A stretch of 64,000 nt of DNA from Nocardioides sp. BGMRC 2183 (GTDB taxonomy: Bacteria; Actinomycetota; Actinomycetes; Propionibacteriales; Nocardioidaceae), in the NCBI GenBank assembly GCA_008123405.1, contig VSSA01000022.1, positions 1 to 64,000 of the forward strand. Reading direction: 5' to 3'. Each line of letters starts with the position of its first letter. Positions within the stretch are counted from its first letter, which is position 1. Positions 1 through 7,819 of this stretch are shown here, piece by piece. The translations under genes were made by a program, and so were the position numbers. Below the pieces are notes generated by a model that was given only the letters and a program-made list of their open reading frames with translations, made no database searches and was not told the DNA's origin.

Positions 1-60
1 CGAGGATCAGGCATCACAACTCCCAACTACTCAGAAGTTGCGTCGACCCCTTGAACCAAA

Positions 61-85
61 GGCTTGCGTTTGAGCCGGGTCGGCG
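61..85. repeat. Short intergenic repeat shared with 21.25-21.30 kb
   Basis: The 17 bases at 69-85 (TTTGAGCCGGGTCGGCG) recur exactly at 21285-21301. On the reverse strand the preceding bases (GACCCGGCTCAAACGCAA) match 21242-21259 with one difference. At the 21.3 kb locus the same sequence forms a compact hairpin behind a gene end, so this copy may be the terminator of a gene lying left of the window. Positions 1-60 hold no recognisable gene. Confidence 0.5.
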
Positions 86-125
86 GGTTCGGGGTGGCGA
101 CCTGGTGTCTGGGAGAATGGGGCCC

Positions 126-1220
126 ATGCCAGCCGAAGCACCGCAGCGCCCAGGTCAAGCCACACTCGCCGGGTGGTTGATCATCGGCGGCTCCATCGTG
201 CTGGTGCTCTCCGCCTGGCAGCGCATCGCCTCGCTCAACACCTTGGAGGTGCAGGAGGAGTTCGCGCGTGTCCTCTCCGAGCCCCCCGTCGACGGCAGCG
301 GGCTCACCATCAACGCGCTCTCCACGATCGTGCGGGTGCTCTGCCTGGTCGCGGCCGGCGCGGCGACCGCGGCGACGATCCTCGGCATCCAGGCGCTGCG
401 ACGCTCCACCGGGGCGCGGATCGCGCTGACCTGCCTGGCGCCGCTGGTCCTGGTCGGCGGCGTCGCGACCGCGGGGTTCTTCGCGCCGATGGTGGTCGCC
501 GGGATCACCATGCTCTGGTTGCAGCCCACCCGCGACTGGTTCGCCGGCCGGCCGTGGGCACAGCGCCTGACACGCTCGGGGCAGCCCGACCGCAGTGATC
601 AGTCGAGTCGGCCGAACCCGTTCGCCGTACCGGAGACGGAGGACCCCCGCCCCGACGCCGGTACGACGCCCAGCCCGGCCGCGCTCCCGCCGGGCACAGT
701 GATCGGGGGCCGGCCCGAGCAGCCCGCCGCCGCGCCGAACGCCCCGGTGACGCAGAACCCCTACCTGCCCGCCGGCTCCGCGACCCGGGCGGCCGACCGC
801 CGGCCTTCCGCACTGATCTGGGCCTGCACGCTCACGTGGGTCAGCACGGCCCTGGTCGCCGGCGGCCTGCTCCTGGTCACCCTTGCCGTCGCGGTCGGCG
901 GGGACGAGTTGTGGACCGAGTTCGAGCGCCAGCAGGGACCGTTGGAGGACCTCGGCATCACCCGGGGCGAGGTCGCGACGGGCGTCTACGCCTTGACCGC
1001 GCTCGCGGTGCCGTGGTGCATCGCGGCCGCCGTGCTGGCGGGGTTCGCCCTCGCCGGGCGCAGGTGGGCACGGATCGCACTAGCGGTGTCCAGCGCCCTG
1101 GCCGGTCTGGTCATGCTGGTGATGGCACTGGCCAGCCCGCCGCTGGTGGTGTTGGTCGCCGTGTGCGCGGTGACCACCTGGCTGCTGCTACGGGCCGACG
1201 TGGCCGCCTGGCGGCGCTGA
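126..1220 (+). CDS. Integral membrane protein of unknown function
   Basis: About 364 residues. I see three hydrophobic segments in the N-terminal third, a proline/alanine-rich soluble linker (about residues 155-225), and three to four more membrane segments at the C-terminus. The two halves look like a duplicated membrane module joined by a cytoplasmic linker. No catalytic motif is visible. Starts at 51 and 117 are possible, but a GGGAGA ribosome-binding site at 111-116 fits the ATG at 126 best. It is followed tail-to-tail by the TetR gene, so it is probably transcribed alone. Function not assigned. Confidence 0.75.
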   Translation: MPAEAPQRPGQATLAGWLIIGGSIVLVLSAWQRIASLNTLEVQEEFARVLSEPPVDGSGLTINALSTIVRVLCLVAAGAATAATILGIQALRRSTGARIALTCLAPLVLVGGVATAGFFAPMVVAGITMLWLQPTRDWFAGRPWAQRLTRSGQPDRSDQSSRPNPFAVPETEDPRPDAGTTPSPAALPPGTVIGGRPEQPAAAPNAPVTQNPYLPAGSATRAADRRPSALIWACTLTWVSTALVAGGLLLVTLAVAVGGDELWTEFERQQGPLEDLGITRGEVATGVYALTALAVPWCIAAAVLAGFALAGRRWARIALAVSSALAGLVMLVMALASPPLVVLVAVCAVTTWLLLRADVAAWRR

Positions 1221-1224
1221 GCCC

Positions 1225-1827
1225 TCAGCCCGCATCACCCGCCGCGCCCGAGACGTCGACCAGTGAGTGCCAGAGCAGGTCGACGGAGCGGTCCAACCAG
1301 TCCGGCGACACCCGTCCGTGCCGGACGACCGCACCGAGGTAGGCGCCGAGGAAGAGCGTGACGGCGGCGTCGGGATCCAGGTCGGCGCGCAGCAGCCCGG
1401 CGTCCCGGTCCGCGGCGAGCTGGGCCGCGAGCGCCTCGTCATAGGGGCGCAGCACGTCGCGGATCAGGCCGCTGAGCTCGGCATCGCTGTCGGCGACGAG
1501 AGCAGCCAGCCCGCCGGGGCCGAGCACGTCGCTCATCTGCGCCCAGACCTCGGCGAGCGCGGCGCGGGTCTTGCTCCGTACGTCGTCACCGTCGGGGACT
1601 GCGGGCTCTCCGACGGCCCGCTCCAGGGTGTGGCGCAACAACGCGGCCCGGTCGGGGTGGCGACGGTAGAGCGTGGTCTTGGCGACTCCGGCGCGGGCCG
1701 CAACGGCCTCCATCGTCACCGCCGCCGGGCCGGCCTCGGCGAGCAGCGTCAAGGTCGCTGCGGCGATCTTGGTGTCGGTCGTCGTGCTGCGCGGCCGACC
1801 ACGGGATCGGCTCGGTGATGCCGTCAT
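1225..1827 (-). CDS. TetR/AcrR family transcriptional regulator
   Basis: 200 residues, the usual TetR length. The N-terminal helix-turn-helix (about residues 20-65) has the family pattern: a basic GRPR lead, a TMEAVAARAGVAKTTLYRR recognition region and then HPDRAALL. The C-terminal ligand domain is helical with no diagnostic residues. It is divergent from a small membrane protein gene at 1900. The 72-bp gap contains a perfect 7-bp inverted repeat at 1850-1865 that is a natural operator for autoregulation and control of the neighbour. The inducer cannot be read from sequence. Confidence 0.93.
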   Translation of the reverse strand: MTASPSRSRGRPRSTTTDTKIAAATLTLLAEAGPAAVTMEAVAARAGVAKTTLYRRHPDRAALLRHTLERAVGEPAVPDGDDVRSKTRAALAEVWAQMSDVLGPGGLAALVADSDAELSGLIRDVLRPYDEALAAQLAADRDAGLLRADLDPDAAVTLFLGAYLGAVVRHGRVSPDWLDRSVDLLWHSLVDVSGAAGDAG

Positions 1828-1849
1828 GGAGTCTCCTGGGGAATACGGT

Positions 1850-1865
1850 ACGCTACGAGTAGCGT
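1850..1865. promoter_or_regulatory. Probable TetR operator
   Basis: Perfect inverted repeat ACGCTAC-GA-GTAGCGT, 23 bp upstream of the TetR start codon and 34 bp upstream of the divergent small gene. Its place between divergent genes and its palindromic form fit binding by the adjacent TetR dimer. Assignment is by inference. Confidence 0.6.
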
Positions 1866-1899
1866 TTCGATATTAACGGACCGCGAAGGGAGCACGACG

Positions 1900-2136
1900 A
1901 TGACACTCGGTGGATGGATGATCTGGATCATCGCGATGGCGGTGATGCTCATGTTGCTGCTCGGCGTCGGGATCGCCGCGGTCGCCGGGGCGATCCATCT
2001 GCCCGGCAGTCGGCGCCGGAAGACGACGGACGCGCCGGAGCACGAGGCACCGCAGACGACGAAGCAGGCAGACGACCAGGCACAGGACCAGGATCAGCGC
2101 ACCAGGTCGGCGGCGATCAGCCGCTCCGCCGCCTGA
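1900..2136 (+). CDS. Small single-pass membrane protein
   Basis: 78 residues. One strong N-terminal membrane segment (about residues 5-32, rich in Met, Leu and Val) is followed by a charged, Gln/Asp/Glu-rich tail. A ribosome-binding site (AAGGGA, 1886-1891) precedes the ATG. It is divergent from the TetR gene with a shared operator, so it is probably that regulator's target. Its end overlaps the convergent aminotransferase gene by 43 bp, which makes the last dozen residues doubtful. No family recognised. Confidence 0.6.
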   Translation: MTLGGWMIWIIAMAVMLMLLLGVGIAAVAGAIHLPGSRRRKTTDAPEHEAPQTTKQADDQAQDQDQRTRSAAISRSAA

Positions 2137-3290
2137 TCCAGCACCGCCGGCTGCTTGCAGAACGCCCACCGGACCAACTGCCGCCCGGCACCCGGTGCGT
2201 CCGGGTCGTCGTAGAACACCTCGGTCGGCACCGCGACCACGCCGGCGCGCTCGGGCAGCGCAGCACAGAACTCCATGCCCGAGGACCAGCCGAGGTGGGA
2301 GACGTCGGAGGTCAGGAAGTACGTCCCCTGACAGCCGTACGGCGTCAGCCCGGCCTCGGTCAGCCCCGCAGCGAGCAGGTCGCGGCGCTGCCGCAGGTCG
2401 GCGGCGAGCTCGGTCGGGAAGGAGCCGTGCTCGGTCAACGCCACCGCGACCGCGGGTTGCAGCGGGGCCGCGGAGGTATAGCTGAGCCACTGCTTGGCCG
2501 CCATCAGCGCCCGCACCAGGTCCGCCGGTCCGCTCGCCCAGCCGACCTTCCACCCGGTGAAGGAGTAGGACTTCCCCGCACTCGAGAGGGTCAGGGTGCG
2601 CTCCGCCATGCCAGGCAGGGTGGCCAGCGGGAGATGGCGGTGGTCGTCGAAGGTGAGGTGCTCGTAGACCTCGTCGGTGACCACGATCAGATCGTGCTCG
2701 AGTGCCGCGGCAGCCACGGCCTCGAGTTCGTCGCGGTCCAGGACCCTGCCGGTCGGGTTGTGCGGCGAGTTGAGCAGGATCAGCCGGGTGCGCGGCGTGA
2801 TCGCCGCGCGCAGGGCATCGGGATCGAGGCGGAAGTCGGGGGCGCGCAGGGTGACCGGGCGTCGTACCCCACCGGCGAAGGCGACCATCGCCGGGTAGGA
2901 GTCGTAGTAGGGCTCGAGCATCACGACCTCGTCGCCGGGGTCGACCAGGCCCAGGATGGCCGCGGCGATCGCCTCGGTGCACCCGGTGGTGACCGCGATC
3001 TGGGTGTCCGGGTCGAGGTCGATGCCGTAATGGCGCCGCTGGTGGTCGGCGATCGCGGTGCGCAGCGCCGGGATGCCGATGCCCGGTGCGTACTGGTTGC
3101 GTCCCTCGCGGAGCGCGGCGACGGCAGCCGCCACCACCTCCGGCGGGCCGTCGGCGTCCGGGAAGCCCTGCCCCAGGTTGATCGCCCCGGTCCGGACCGC
3201 GAGCGCGGACATCTCGGCGAAGATCGTGGTCCCCATCGAGCGGACGCGCGCGGCGCCGCGGCGGGAGCGGTCGGCATCGGCAGCAGGCAC
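2094..3290 (-). CDS. dapC: PLP-dependent aminotransferase, DapC-like
   Basis: 398 residues, fold-type I class I/II aminotransferase. Visible landmarks are the N-terminal NLGQGFPD substrate loop, SPHNPTG, TDEVYEHL and the PLP lysine in SSAGKSYSFTGWKVGWA. Overall it resembles the actinobacterial N-succinyldiaminopimelate aminotransferase DapC (lysine/diaminopimelate synthesis); glutamine- or kynurenine-type transaminases share the scaffold, so substrate is uncertain. I chose the GTG at 3290 because the arginine-rich lead before MGTTIFAEM is typical of the family; an ATG at 3236 is the alternative. It is divergent from pyrE with a 39-bp gap. Confidence 0.85.
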   Translation of the reverse strand: MPAADADRSRRGAARVRSMGTTIFAEMSALAVRTGAINLGQGFPDADGPPEVVAAAVAALREGRNQYAPGIGIPALRTAIADHQRRHYGIDLDPDTQIAVTTGCTEAIAAAILGLVDPGDEVVMLEPYYDSYPAMVAFAGGVRRPVTLRAPDFRLDPDALRAAITPRTRLILLNSPHNPTGRVLDRDELEAVAAAALEHDLIVVTDEVYEHLTFDDHRHLPLATLPGMAERTLTLSSAGKSYSFTGWKVGWASGPADLVRALMAAKQWLSYTSAAPLQPAVAVALTEHGSFPTELAADLRQRRDLLAAGLTEAGLTPYGCQGTYFLTSDVSHLGWSSGMEFCAALPERAGVVAVPTEVFYDDPDAPGAGRQLVRWAFCKQPAVLDQAAERLIAADLVR

Positions 3291-3329
3291 GGCCCCGACC
3301 CCACGTGGAGCGCCGGATAGCCTTCTCCC

Positions 3330-3869
3330 GTGACGACCACCGACACCGCTCTCGCCGCCGATATCGACGCCACCTGCCGGTTGACCGGTGAGTTCACCCT
3401 GCGCTCGGGCCAGGTGAGCAACGAGTACTTCGACAAGTACCTCTTCGAGGCCGACCCGTTGCTGCTGGCCCGCGTCGCTCGCGAGGTCGCCCAGCTGCTC
3501 CCGCACGACACCGAGCTGCTCGGCGGGTTGGAGATGGGTGGCATCCCGATCGCGACAGCGGTCAGCCAGCTGGTCGGGCTGCCCTGCCTCTTCGTCCGCA
3601 AGAAGGCCAAGGAGTACGGCACCGCCAAGCTCGCCGAGGGCCCCGTGTACGTCGGCAAGCGGATCACCCTGATCGAGGACGTGATCACCACCGGCGGCGC
3701 TGTACGGGACGCCACCCGCGCGCTGCGGGAGACCGGCGGCATCGTGGAGACCGTGGTGTGCGCGATCGACCGCAGCCCCGAGGACGTCAACCCGCTGGAC
3801 GACGTCGACCTCGAGGTCCGGCCCGTGCTGACCAAGGCCGAGCTCGACGCGGCCCGTGCTGCACGCTGA
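3330..3869 (+). CDS. pyrE: Orotate phosphoribosyltransferase
   Basis: 179 residues, standard PyrE length. It converts orotate and PRPP to orotidine monophosphate, the fifth step of pyrimidine synthesis. The PRPP-binding motif is ITLIEDVITTGGAV. Phosphate- and orotate-contacting segments include GGLEMGGIPIATA and the FVRKKAKEYG flexible loop. The GTG start lies 6 bp after a TAGCCT hexamer (3318-3323) with no ribosome-binding site, suggesting a leaderless mRNA. The dedA gene follows after 47 bp with its own similar hexamer. Confidence 0.96.
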   Translation: MTTTDTALAADIDATCRLTGEFTLRSGQVSNEYFDKYLFEADPLLLARVAREVAQLLPHDTELLGGLEMGGIPIATAVSQLVGLPCLFVRKKAKEYGTAKLAEGPVYVGKRITLIEDVITTGGAVRDATRALRETGGIVETVVCAIDRSPEDVNPLDDVDLEVRPVLTKAELDAARAAR

Positions 3870-3916
3870 CCCGGCGCCCGCGCACTCCATAGCCCGACAC
3901 TCCGTAGCCTGACATC

Positions 3917-4594
3917 GTGTTCTCCCCACTGCTGGTCGCCGCGGCCGAGACCGACCCCGAGGAGCTCGACGGTCTCGCCGGTTGGGTCGTGGACCTGATG
4001 GAGACCATCGGACCGGCCGGCGCGGGTGTCGCGATCGCCGCGGAGAACCTCTTCCCGCCGATGCCGAGCGAGGTGATCCTGCCGCTGGCCGGATTCACCG
4101 CCAGCCGCGGCGACTTCACCCTCGCCGAGGCCCTGATCTGGACCACGATCGGTTCCGTCGTCGGCGCGGTGCTGCTCTACTGGATCGGCGTCGCGTTCGG
4201 CCGGCGCCGGATGTACTGGCTGTGGGACCACCTGCCGCTGACCAAGACCAGCGACCTGGAGCGGACCGAGGCCTGGTTCGCGCGGCACGGACGCAAGGCG
4301 GTCTTCTTCGGGCGGATGATCCCGATCTTCCGCAGCCTGATCTCGGTGCCGGCAGGCGTCGAACGCATGCCGTTCTGGCAGTTCCTCGGCCTGACCGCTG
4401 CGGGCAGCGCGATCTGGAACACCGTCTTCGTGCTCGCCGGTTATTACCTCGGCGAGCACTACGACCGTGTCGAGCCCTATGCCGGCACCTTCCAGACCAT
4501 CGTGATCGCGGTGGTGCTGTTGGCGATCTGCCTGTGGATCGTGATGCGGCTGCGGGCGCTCTTCCGGACCCGCCGCGAGGCTGCCGACAACTGA
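3917..4594 (+). CDS. DedA family membrane protein
   Basis: 225 residues. DedA (SNARE-associated/VTT) proteins are inner-membrane proteins implicated in lipid flipping and membrane homeostasis. Family signatures are ENLFPPMPSEVILPLAG near residue 45 and FFGRMIPIFRSLISVPAG near 135, the latter with the conserved G-R and P-x3-R-S pattern. Four to five membrane segments are evident. The GTG start follows TAGCCT (3905-3910) by 6 bp, as in pyrE. It converges with a second, divergent DedA gene ending at 4618. Confidence 0.93.
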   Translation: MFSPLLVAAAETDPEELDGLAGWVVDLMETIGPAGAGVAIAAENLFPPMPSEVILPLAGFTASRGDFTLAEALIWTTIGSVVGAVLLYWIGVAFGRRRMYWLWDHLPLTKTSDLERTEAWFARHGRKAVFFGRMIPIFRSLISVPAGVERMPFWQFLGLTAAGSAIWNTVFVLAGYYLGEHYDRVEPYAGTFQTIVIAVVLLAICLWIVMRLRALFRTRREAADN

Positions 4595-4617
4595 GCGTCA
4601 GCCTGAATCCACGGTTG

Positions 4618-5442
4618 TCAGCTGGCCTGGTCCTTCGACCCGTCCGGTCGCGGCTCGTCGGTCGACGGACTCCGAGGCGGTACGGCGAAGCCCGCGATGT
4701 CGCGGTCCGGCCGGCCGTCGTGGTCGCGGTCGTCGGCCTCCGGCGCGTTGGTTCGCTTGCGCCGGATCCCCTCGACCAGCATCAGCAGGCCACCGAAGAC
4801 GAAGATCGCGATGATCACGTAGTCGATGTTGTCGCCCAGCCACGGCACCCGCTTGCCGAGGAAGTAGCCGAGCATCGCGATCGAGGCGACCCAGGCGACG
4901 GCGCCGACCAGGCTCCACACGTAGAAGCGCCGACGCTCCATGCCGGTGACACCGGCGACCACGGTGATATAGGTCCGGACGAAGGCGACGAAGCGGCCGA
5001 GCACCAGTGCCTTGTTGCCGTGCTTGTCGAAGAAGGCCTCGGTCTCGTCGATGTACTTCTTCTTGAACAGGCGACCCTCGCGACGATAGATCGCGGGCCC
5101 GATCTTGCGGCCGATCTCATAGCCCGCCACGTTGCCGCCGAACGCCGCGGTGATGAGCAGCAGCATGCCGAGGAAGAGCTCGAGCAGTGGTGGTCCGGGG
5201 AAGACGTCGAGCTGCCCGGTGGCGATGAAGATGCCGAACGCGAAGAGCAGCGCATCCCCCGGCAGGAACGGGAAGAAGAGCCCGCACTCGACGAAGAGGA
5301 TGAGCAGGCTGATCCAGAGGAACTCGGTGCCGAACCGGTGCAGAAGCCACTCCGGATCGAGCCAGTCGATCCCCATGAACCAGACCACCCCGGGGATCTG
5401 GACGCTCGTCAACCACGACACCAGGACCAGCGGGGCGTGCAC
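4618..5442 (-). CDS. DedA family membrane protein
   Basis: Up to 274 residues. DedA signatures are VECGLFFPFLPGDALLF (residues 50-66) and LGRFVAFVRTYITVVAGVTGM, with a C-terminal transmembrane segment and an Asp/Arg/Pro-rich cytoplasmic tail. It is only distantly similar to the DedA protein encoded tail-to-tail at 3917-4594, so the pair looks like ancient paralogues rather than a recent duplication. The GTG at 5442 gives the longest product; an ATG at 5376 (MGIDWLDPEW) preceded by GGGGTGG is an equally good start and would give 252 residues. Confidence 0.92.
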   Translation of the reverse strand: MHAPLVLVSWLTSVQIPGVVWFMGIDWLDPEWLLHRFGTEFLWISLLILFVECGLFFPFLPGDALLFAFGIFIATGQLDVFPGPPLLELFLGMLLLITAAFGGNVAGYEIGRKIGPAIYRREGRLFKKKYIDETEAFFDKHGNKALVLGRFVAFVRTYITVVAGVTGMERRRFYVWSLVGAVAWVASIAMLGYFLGKRVPWLGDNIDYVIIAIFVFGGLLMLVEGIRRKRTNAPEADDRDHDGRPDRDIAGFAVPPRSPSTDEPRPDGSKDQAS

Positions 5443-5497
5443 AGCACTACCGTACCGGGCGCCTCCGACACCGACATCGGGAACTACCCTGAGATCC

Positions 5498-6232
5498 GTG
5501 AGCGACCGGGCGGCGGAGAGCGTGGGCGGACCGACCGGCGAGGACGACGAGGAGCGTCGTTCGCCGTACGACCCGATGCCGCACGGGCCGGCCGAGGTCG
5601 GTGTCGGTCCGTGGCCGGGCCCTTGGCCGACCGGCCCGGGCAGCGAGGTCTACGACCCTGAGCTGCTCGCGAGCGGCGACCGCCGCAACGTCGTGGACCG
5701 CTATCGGTACTGGTCGATGCCGGCGATCATCGCCGACCTCGACACCCGCCGCCACGGCTTCCACGTGGCGATCGAGAACTGGCAGCACGACTTCAACATC
5801 GGCACCATCGTCCGCTCGGCCAATGCGTTCCTGGCTGCCGAGGTGCACATCGTGGGCAACCGGCGCTGGAACCGGCGTGGGGCGATGGTCACCGACCGCT
5901 ACCAGCACGTGCGACACCACCCGGACGTCGATGCGCTCGCCGCCCACCTCGCCGACCACCCCGACGGTCCGGTGCCGCTGCTGGGGATCGACAACCTGCC
6001 GGGCTCGGACCATCTGGAGACGATGCGGCTGCCGCGCCGGGTCTGCTTCCTCTTCGGGCAGGAAGGCCCCGGGCTCTCCGACGCGGCTCGGGCGCGGTGC
6101 GACGGCACCTTCTCGATCGCACAGTTCGGCTCGACGCGCTCCATCAACGCCTCCGCCGCTGCTGCGATCGCCATGCACTCGTGGGTGGTGCAGCACGCCG
6201 ACCTGAGCAGCGAGGAGGCCTGGCGCGGGTGA
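5498..6232 (+). CDS. TrmH/SpoU family RNA 2'-O-methyltransferase
   Basis: 244 residues. A SPOUT-fold methyltransferase acting on tRNA or rRNA ribose. All three SpoU motifs are visible: motif 1 around NIGTIVRSANAF, motif 2 CFLFGQEGPGLS, and motif 3 STRSINASAAAAIAMH at the C-terminus, the S-adenosylmethionine knot. A short acidic and proline-rich N-terminal extension precedes the domain. The GTG at 5498 is 7 bp after TACCCT (5485-5490), so probably leaderless. The exact RNA target is not deducible. The next gene overlaps by 4 bp (GTGA). Confidence 0.92.
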   Translation: MSDRAAESVGGPTGEDDEERRSPYDPMPHGPAEVGVGPWPGPWPTGPGSEVYDPELLASGDRRNVVDRYRYWSMPAIIADLDTRRHGFHVAIENWQHDFNIGTIVRSANAFLAAEVHIVGNRRWNRRGAMVTDRYQHVRHHPDVDALAAHLADHPDGPVPLLGIDNLPGSDHLETMRLPRRVCFLFGQEGPGLSDAARARCDGTFSIAQFGSTRSINASAAAAIAMHSWVVQHADLSSEEAWRG

Positions 6233-7275
6233 GTGGACGTTGGCGCGGTCGGGCACAGGTCCTGGTCGAGGAGCTCCGCCACGTGGGTCCGCCCCCGGTG
6301 ACCGTGTGGGGGGCGGTCCGTGCGGGCGTGACGCTGCTGATCGCGCTGACGATGTTGTGGTCCTTCGACGCCCTCGACCTCGGCGCGGCAGCCACCTTCG
6401 GGTCGTTCGCGGGGATCTACGGCGGCGCGGCGCCGTACCGGCGGCGCTGGCGACTGCAGGTGGCCACCGGTGGCCTGCTGGTCGCGGCGGTGGCCACCAG
6501 CACGCTGATCGCGACCGGCGACGAGCGGGCCTGGTGGGCGGTGGCGGCCGGGGCGACGTGGGCGGCGATCGGTGCGGCCGCCTCCGACCGCTTCGCCTGG
6601 CGCCCACCCGGGCCGCTCTTCCTGGTCTTCGCCGCGACCACCTGCGCGTCGGTGCCGGTGACTGCCGATCGGGTGCTGCCCGCGATCGCTGTGTGTGCCG
6701 CGACCGCCGCCTTCGCCGTCGGGCTCGCGGTCCTCGAGGTCACGATCGAGGTACGACGCGGGGCGGAGGTCCCCGTCGCCGCGCCACCCATGCCGTCGGC
6801 CGATCACCGGCGTCTCCAGGTCCTGCGGTGCGCCGCAGCGGTCGCGATCGCCGGTGCTCTGATGACGGCGACCGGCTGGGCCCACCCGTATTGGGCGATG
6901 GTGGCCGCGGTCGCCCCGCTGACCGCGTTCACCCTGCGTCAGCAGGTGGCTCGCGGCCTGCACCGGGTGCTCGGCACACTGGCGGGTGTGCTGCTGGCGG
7001 GCCTGCTGCTGGCTCTCCCGCTGCCTCCGCTGGGGGTGATCTTGGTGGTCGCGGTGCTGCAGGCACTGACCGAGCTGGTGGTGACCCGCAACTACGGGGT
7101 CGCGCTGGTGCTGATCACCCCGCTGGCGCTGCTCGTCACCCACCTCGCGCATCCCGAGCCCCTTGCCGAGCTGCTGGGATCCCGGCTGCTGGAGACGGTG
7201 GCCGGCGCGGCGGTCGGGCTGAGCGTCGCGGTGCTGACCCGGGCCCGCCCAGCCGCGCGGGCCGTGGCCAGCTGA
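6229..7275 (+). CDS. FUSC-like integral membrane protein
   Basis: 348 residues, overlapping the methyltransferase stop by 4 bp and therefore co-transcribed. Two sets of hydrophobic segments (about residues 25-160 and 200-330) are separated by a short soluble linker. The layout and the repeated short helices match the FUSC / aromatic-acid-exporter-like superfamily. The second half contains the family-like RQQVARGLHRVLGTLAGV stretch. Such proteins are thought to export aromatic or amphipathic compounds, but no substrate is shown here. Medium certainty on family, low on function. Confidence 0.8.
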   Translation: MSGRWRGRAQVLVEELRHVGPPPVTVWGAVRAGVTLLIALTMLWSFDALDLGAAATFGSFAGIYGGAAPYRRRWRLQVATGGLLVAAVATSTLIATGDERAWWAVAAGATWAAIGAAASDRFAWRPPGPLFLVFAATTCASVPVTADRVLPAIAVCAATAAFAVGLAVLEVTIEVRRGAEVPVAAPPMPSADHRRLQVLRCAAAVAIAGALMTATGWAHPYWAMVAAVAPLTAFTLRQQVARGLHRVLGTLAGVLLAGLLLALPLPPLGVILVVAVLQALTELVVTRNYGVALVLITPLALLVTHLAHPEPLAELLGSRLLETVAGAAVGLSVAVLTRARPAARAVAS

Positions 7276-7326
7276 TCGGCCAGCCCGAGGCTAGGACTCA
7301 CGCGCGGAACGACGCCGAAAACGACA

Positions 7327-7362
7327 GCGGGTGGCGCCGAACCGAGGTCCGGCACCACCCGC
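7327..7362. terminator. Bidirectional hairpin between convergent genes
   Basis: GCGGGTGGCGCC and GGCACCACCCGC pair over 11 of 12 positions around a 12-base loop. It sits between the ends of the FUSC-like gene (7275) and the small secreted protein gene (7398), so it can serve either strand. No clear U-tract follows, which is common in high-GC actinobacteria. Confidence 0.6.
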
Positions 7363-7397
7363 AGTAGTGTCGATGGGGGAGCGTCAGGAAGAAGTGG

Positions 7398-7757
7398 TCA
7401 CTTCCAGACGGCGGTCTTGGCGCCGAGGACGGGCTCCTTGCCCGGCTTGATCACGTAGCTGACGCCGACGGCGCCCTTCTTCGAGGTGCACACCTTGTAG
7501 GCGCGGCCGACGATCTTGCCGCCGCCGGGGGCGGGGTAGCTGACGGTCTGCTTGCCGGAGGTGCCGAAGATCTTGTGCACCTTCTTGATCGGCATCCCCT
7601 TCTTGACCTTCTTGTACTCGGGCTTGCTCACGCAGGCCTTGGCGGCGCGGTCGACGCCCCGGTCGGCAGCCTCGGCACCGGGGGCGGTGGCGGCCAGGAA
7701 GGCGGTGCTGGTCAAGGCGGTGGTCAGGACGGTGGCAGCGATGCGACGGGTGAACAT
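7398..7757 (-). CDS. Small secreted protein, BLIP/SmpA-like
   Basis: 119 residues. A clear Sec signal peptide (MFTRRIAATVLTTALTSTAF, with likely cleavage after AEA) precedes a mature domain of about 90 residues. The segment KVKKGMPIKKVHKIFGTSGK resembles the helix-turn unit repeated in BLIP and SmpA/OmlA folds, followed by beta strands and a conserved pair of cysteines. The ATG at 7757 is chosen because it begins the signal peptide; a longer GTG form (7823) would bury it. Role unknown; the fold call is a resemblance only. Confidence 0.75.
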   Translation of the reverse strand: MFTRRIAATVLTTALTSTAFLAATAPGAEAADRGVDRAAKACVSKPEYKKVKKGMPIKKVHKIFGTSGKQTVSYPAPGGGKIVGRAYKVCTSKKGAVGVSYVIKPGKEPVLGAKTAVWK

Positions 7758-7819
7758 GGCCGCGCACCTACCCCACGGGGGTTCGGTGCCAAACCGTGTT
7801 GCCCAGAAAGTGGCACAGG

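Noticed and set aside
1873-2982. Long open frame of 369 codons opposite and out of phase with the DapC-like gene
   Set aside because: Arg/Gly/Pro-rich low-complexity translation typical of a high-GC shadow frame; no start signal and full overlap with a recognised gene.
4618-5442. Recent duplication of the two DedA genes
   Set aside because: The proteins differ strongly in sequence and length and share only family motifs.
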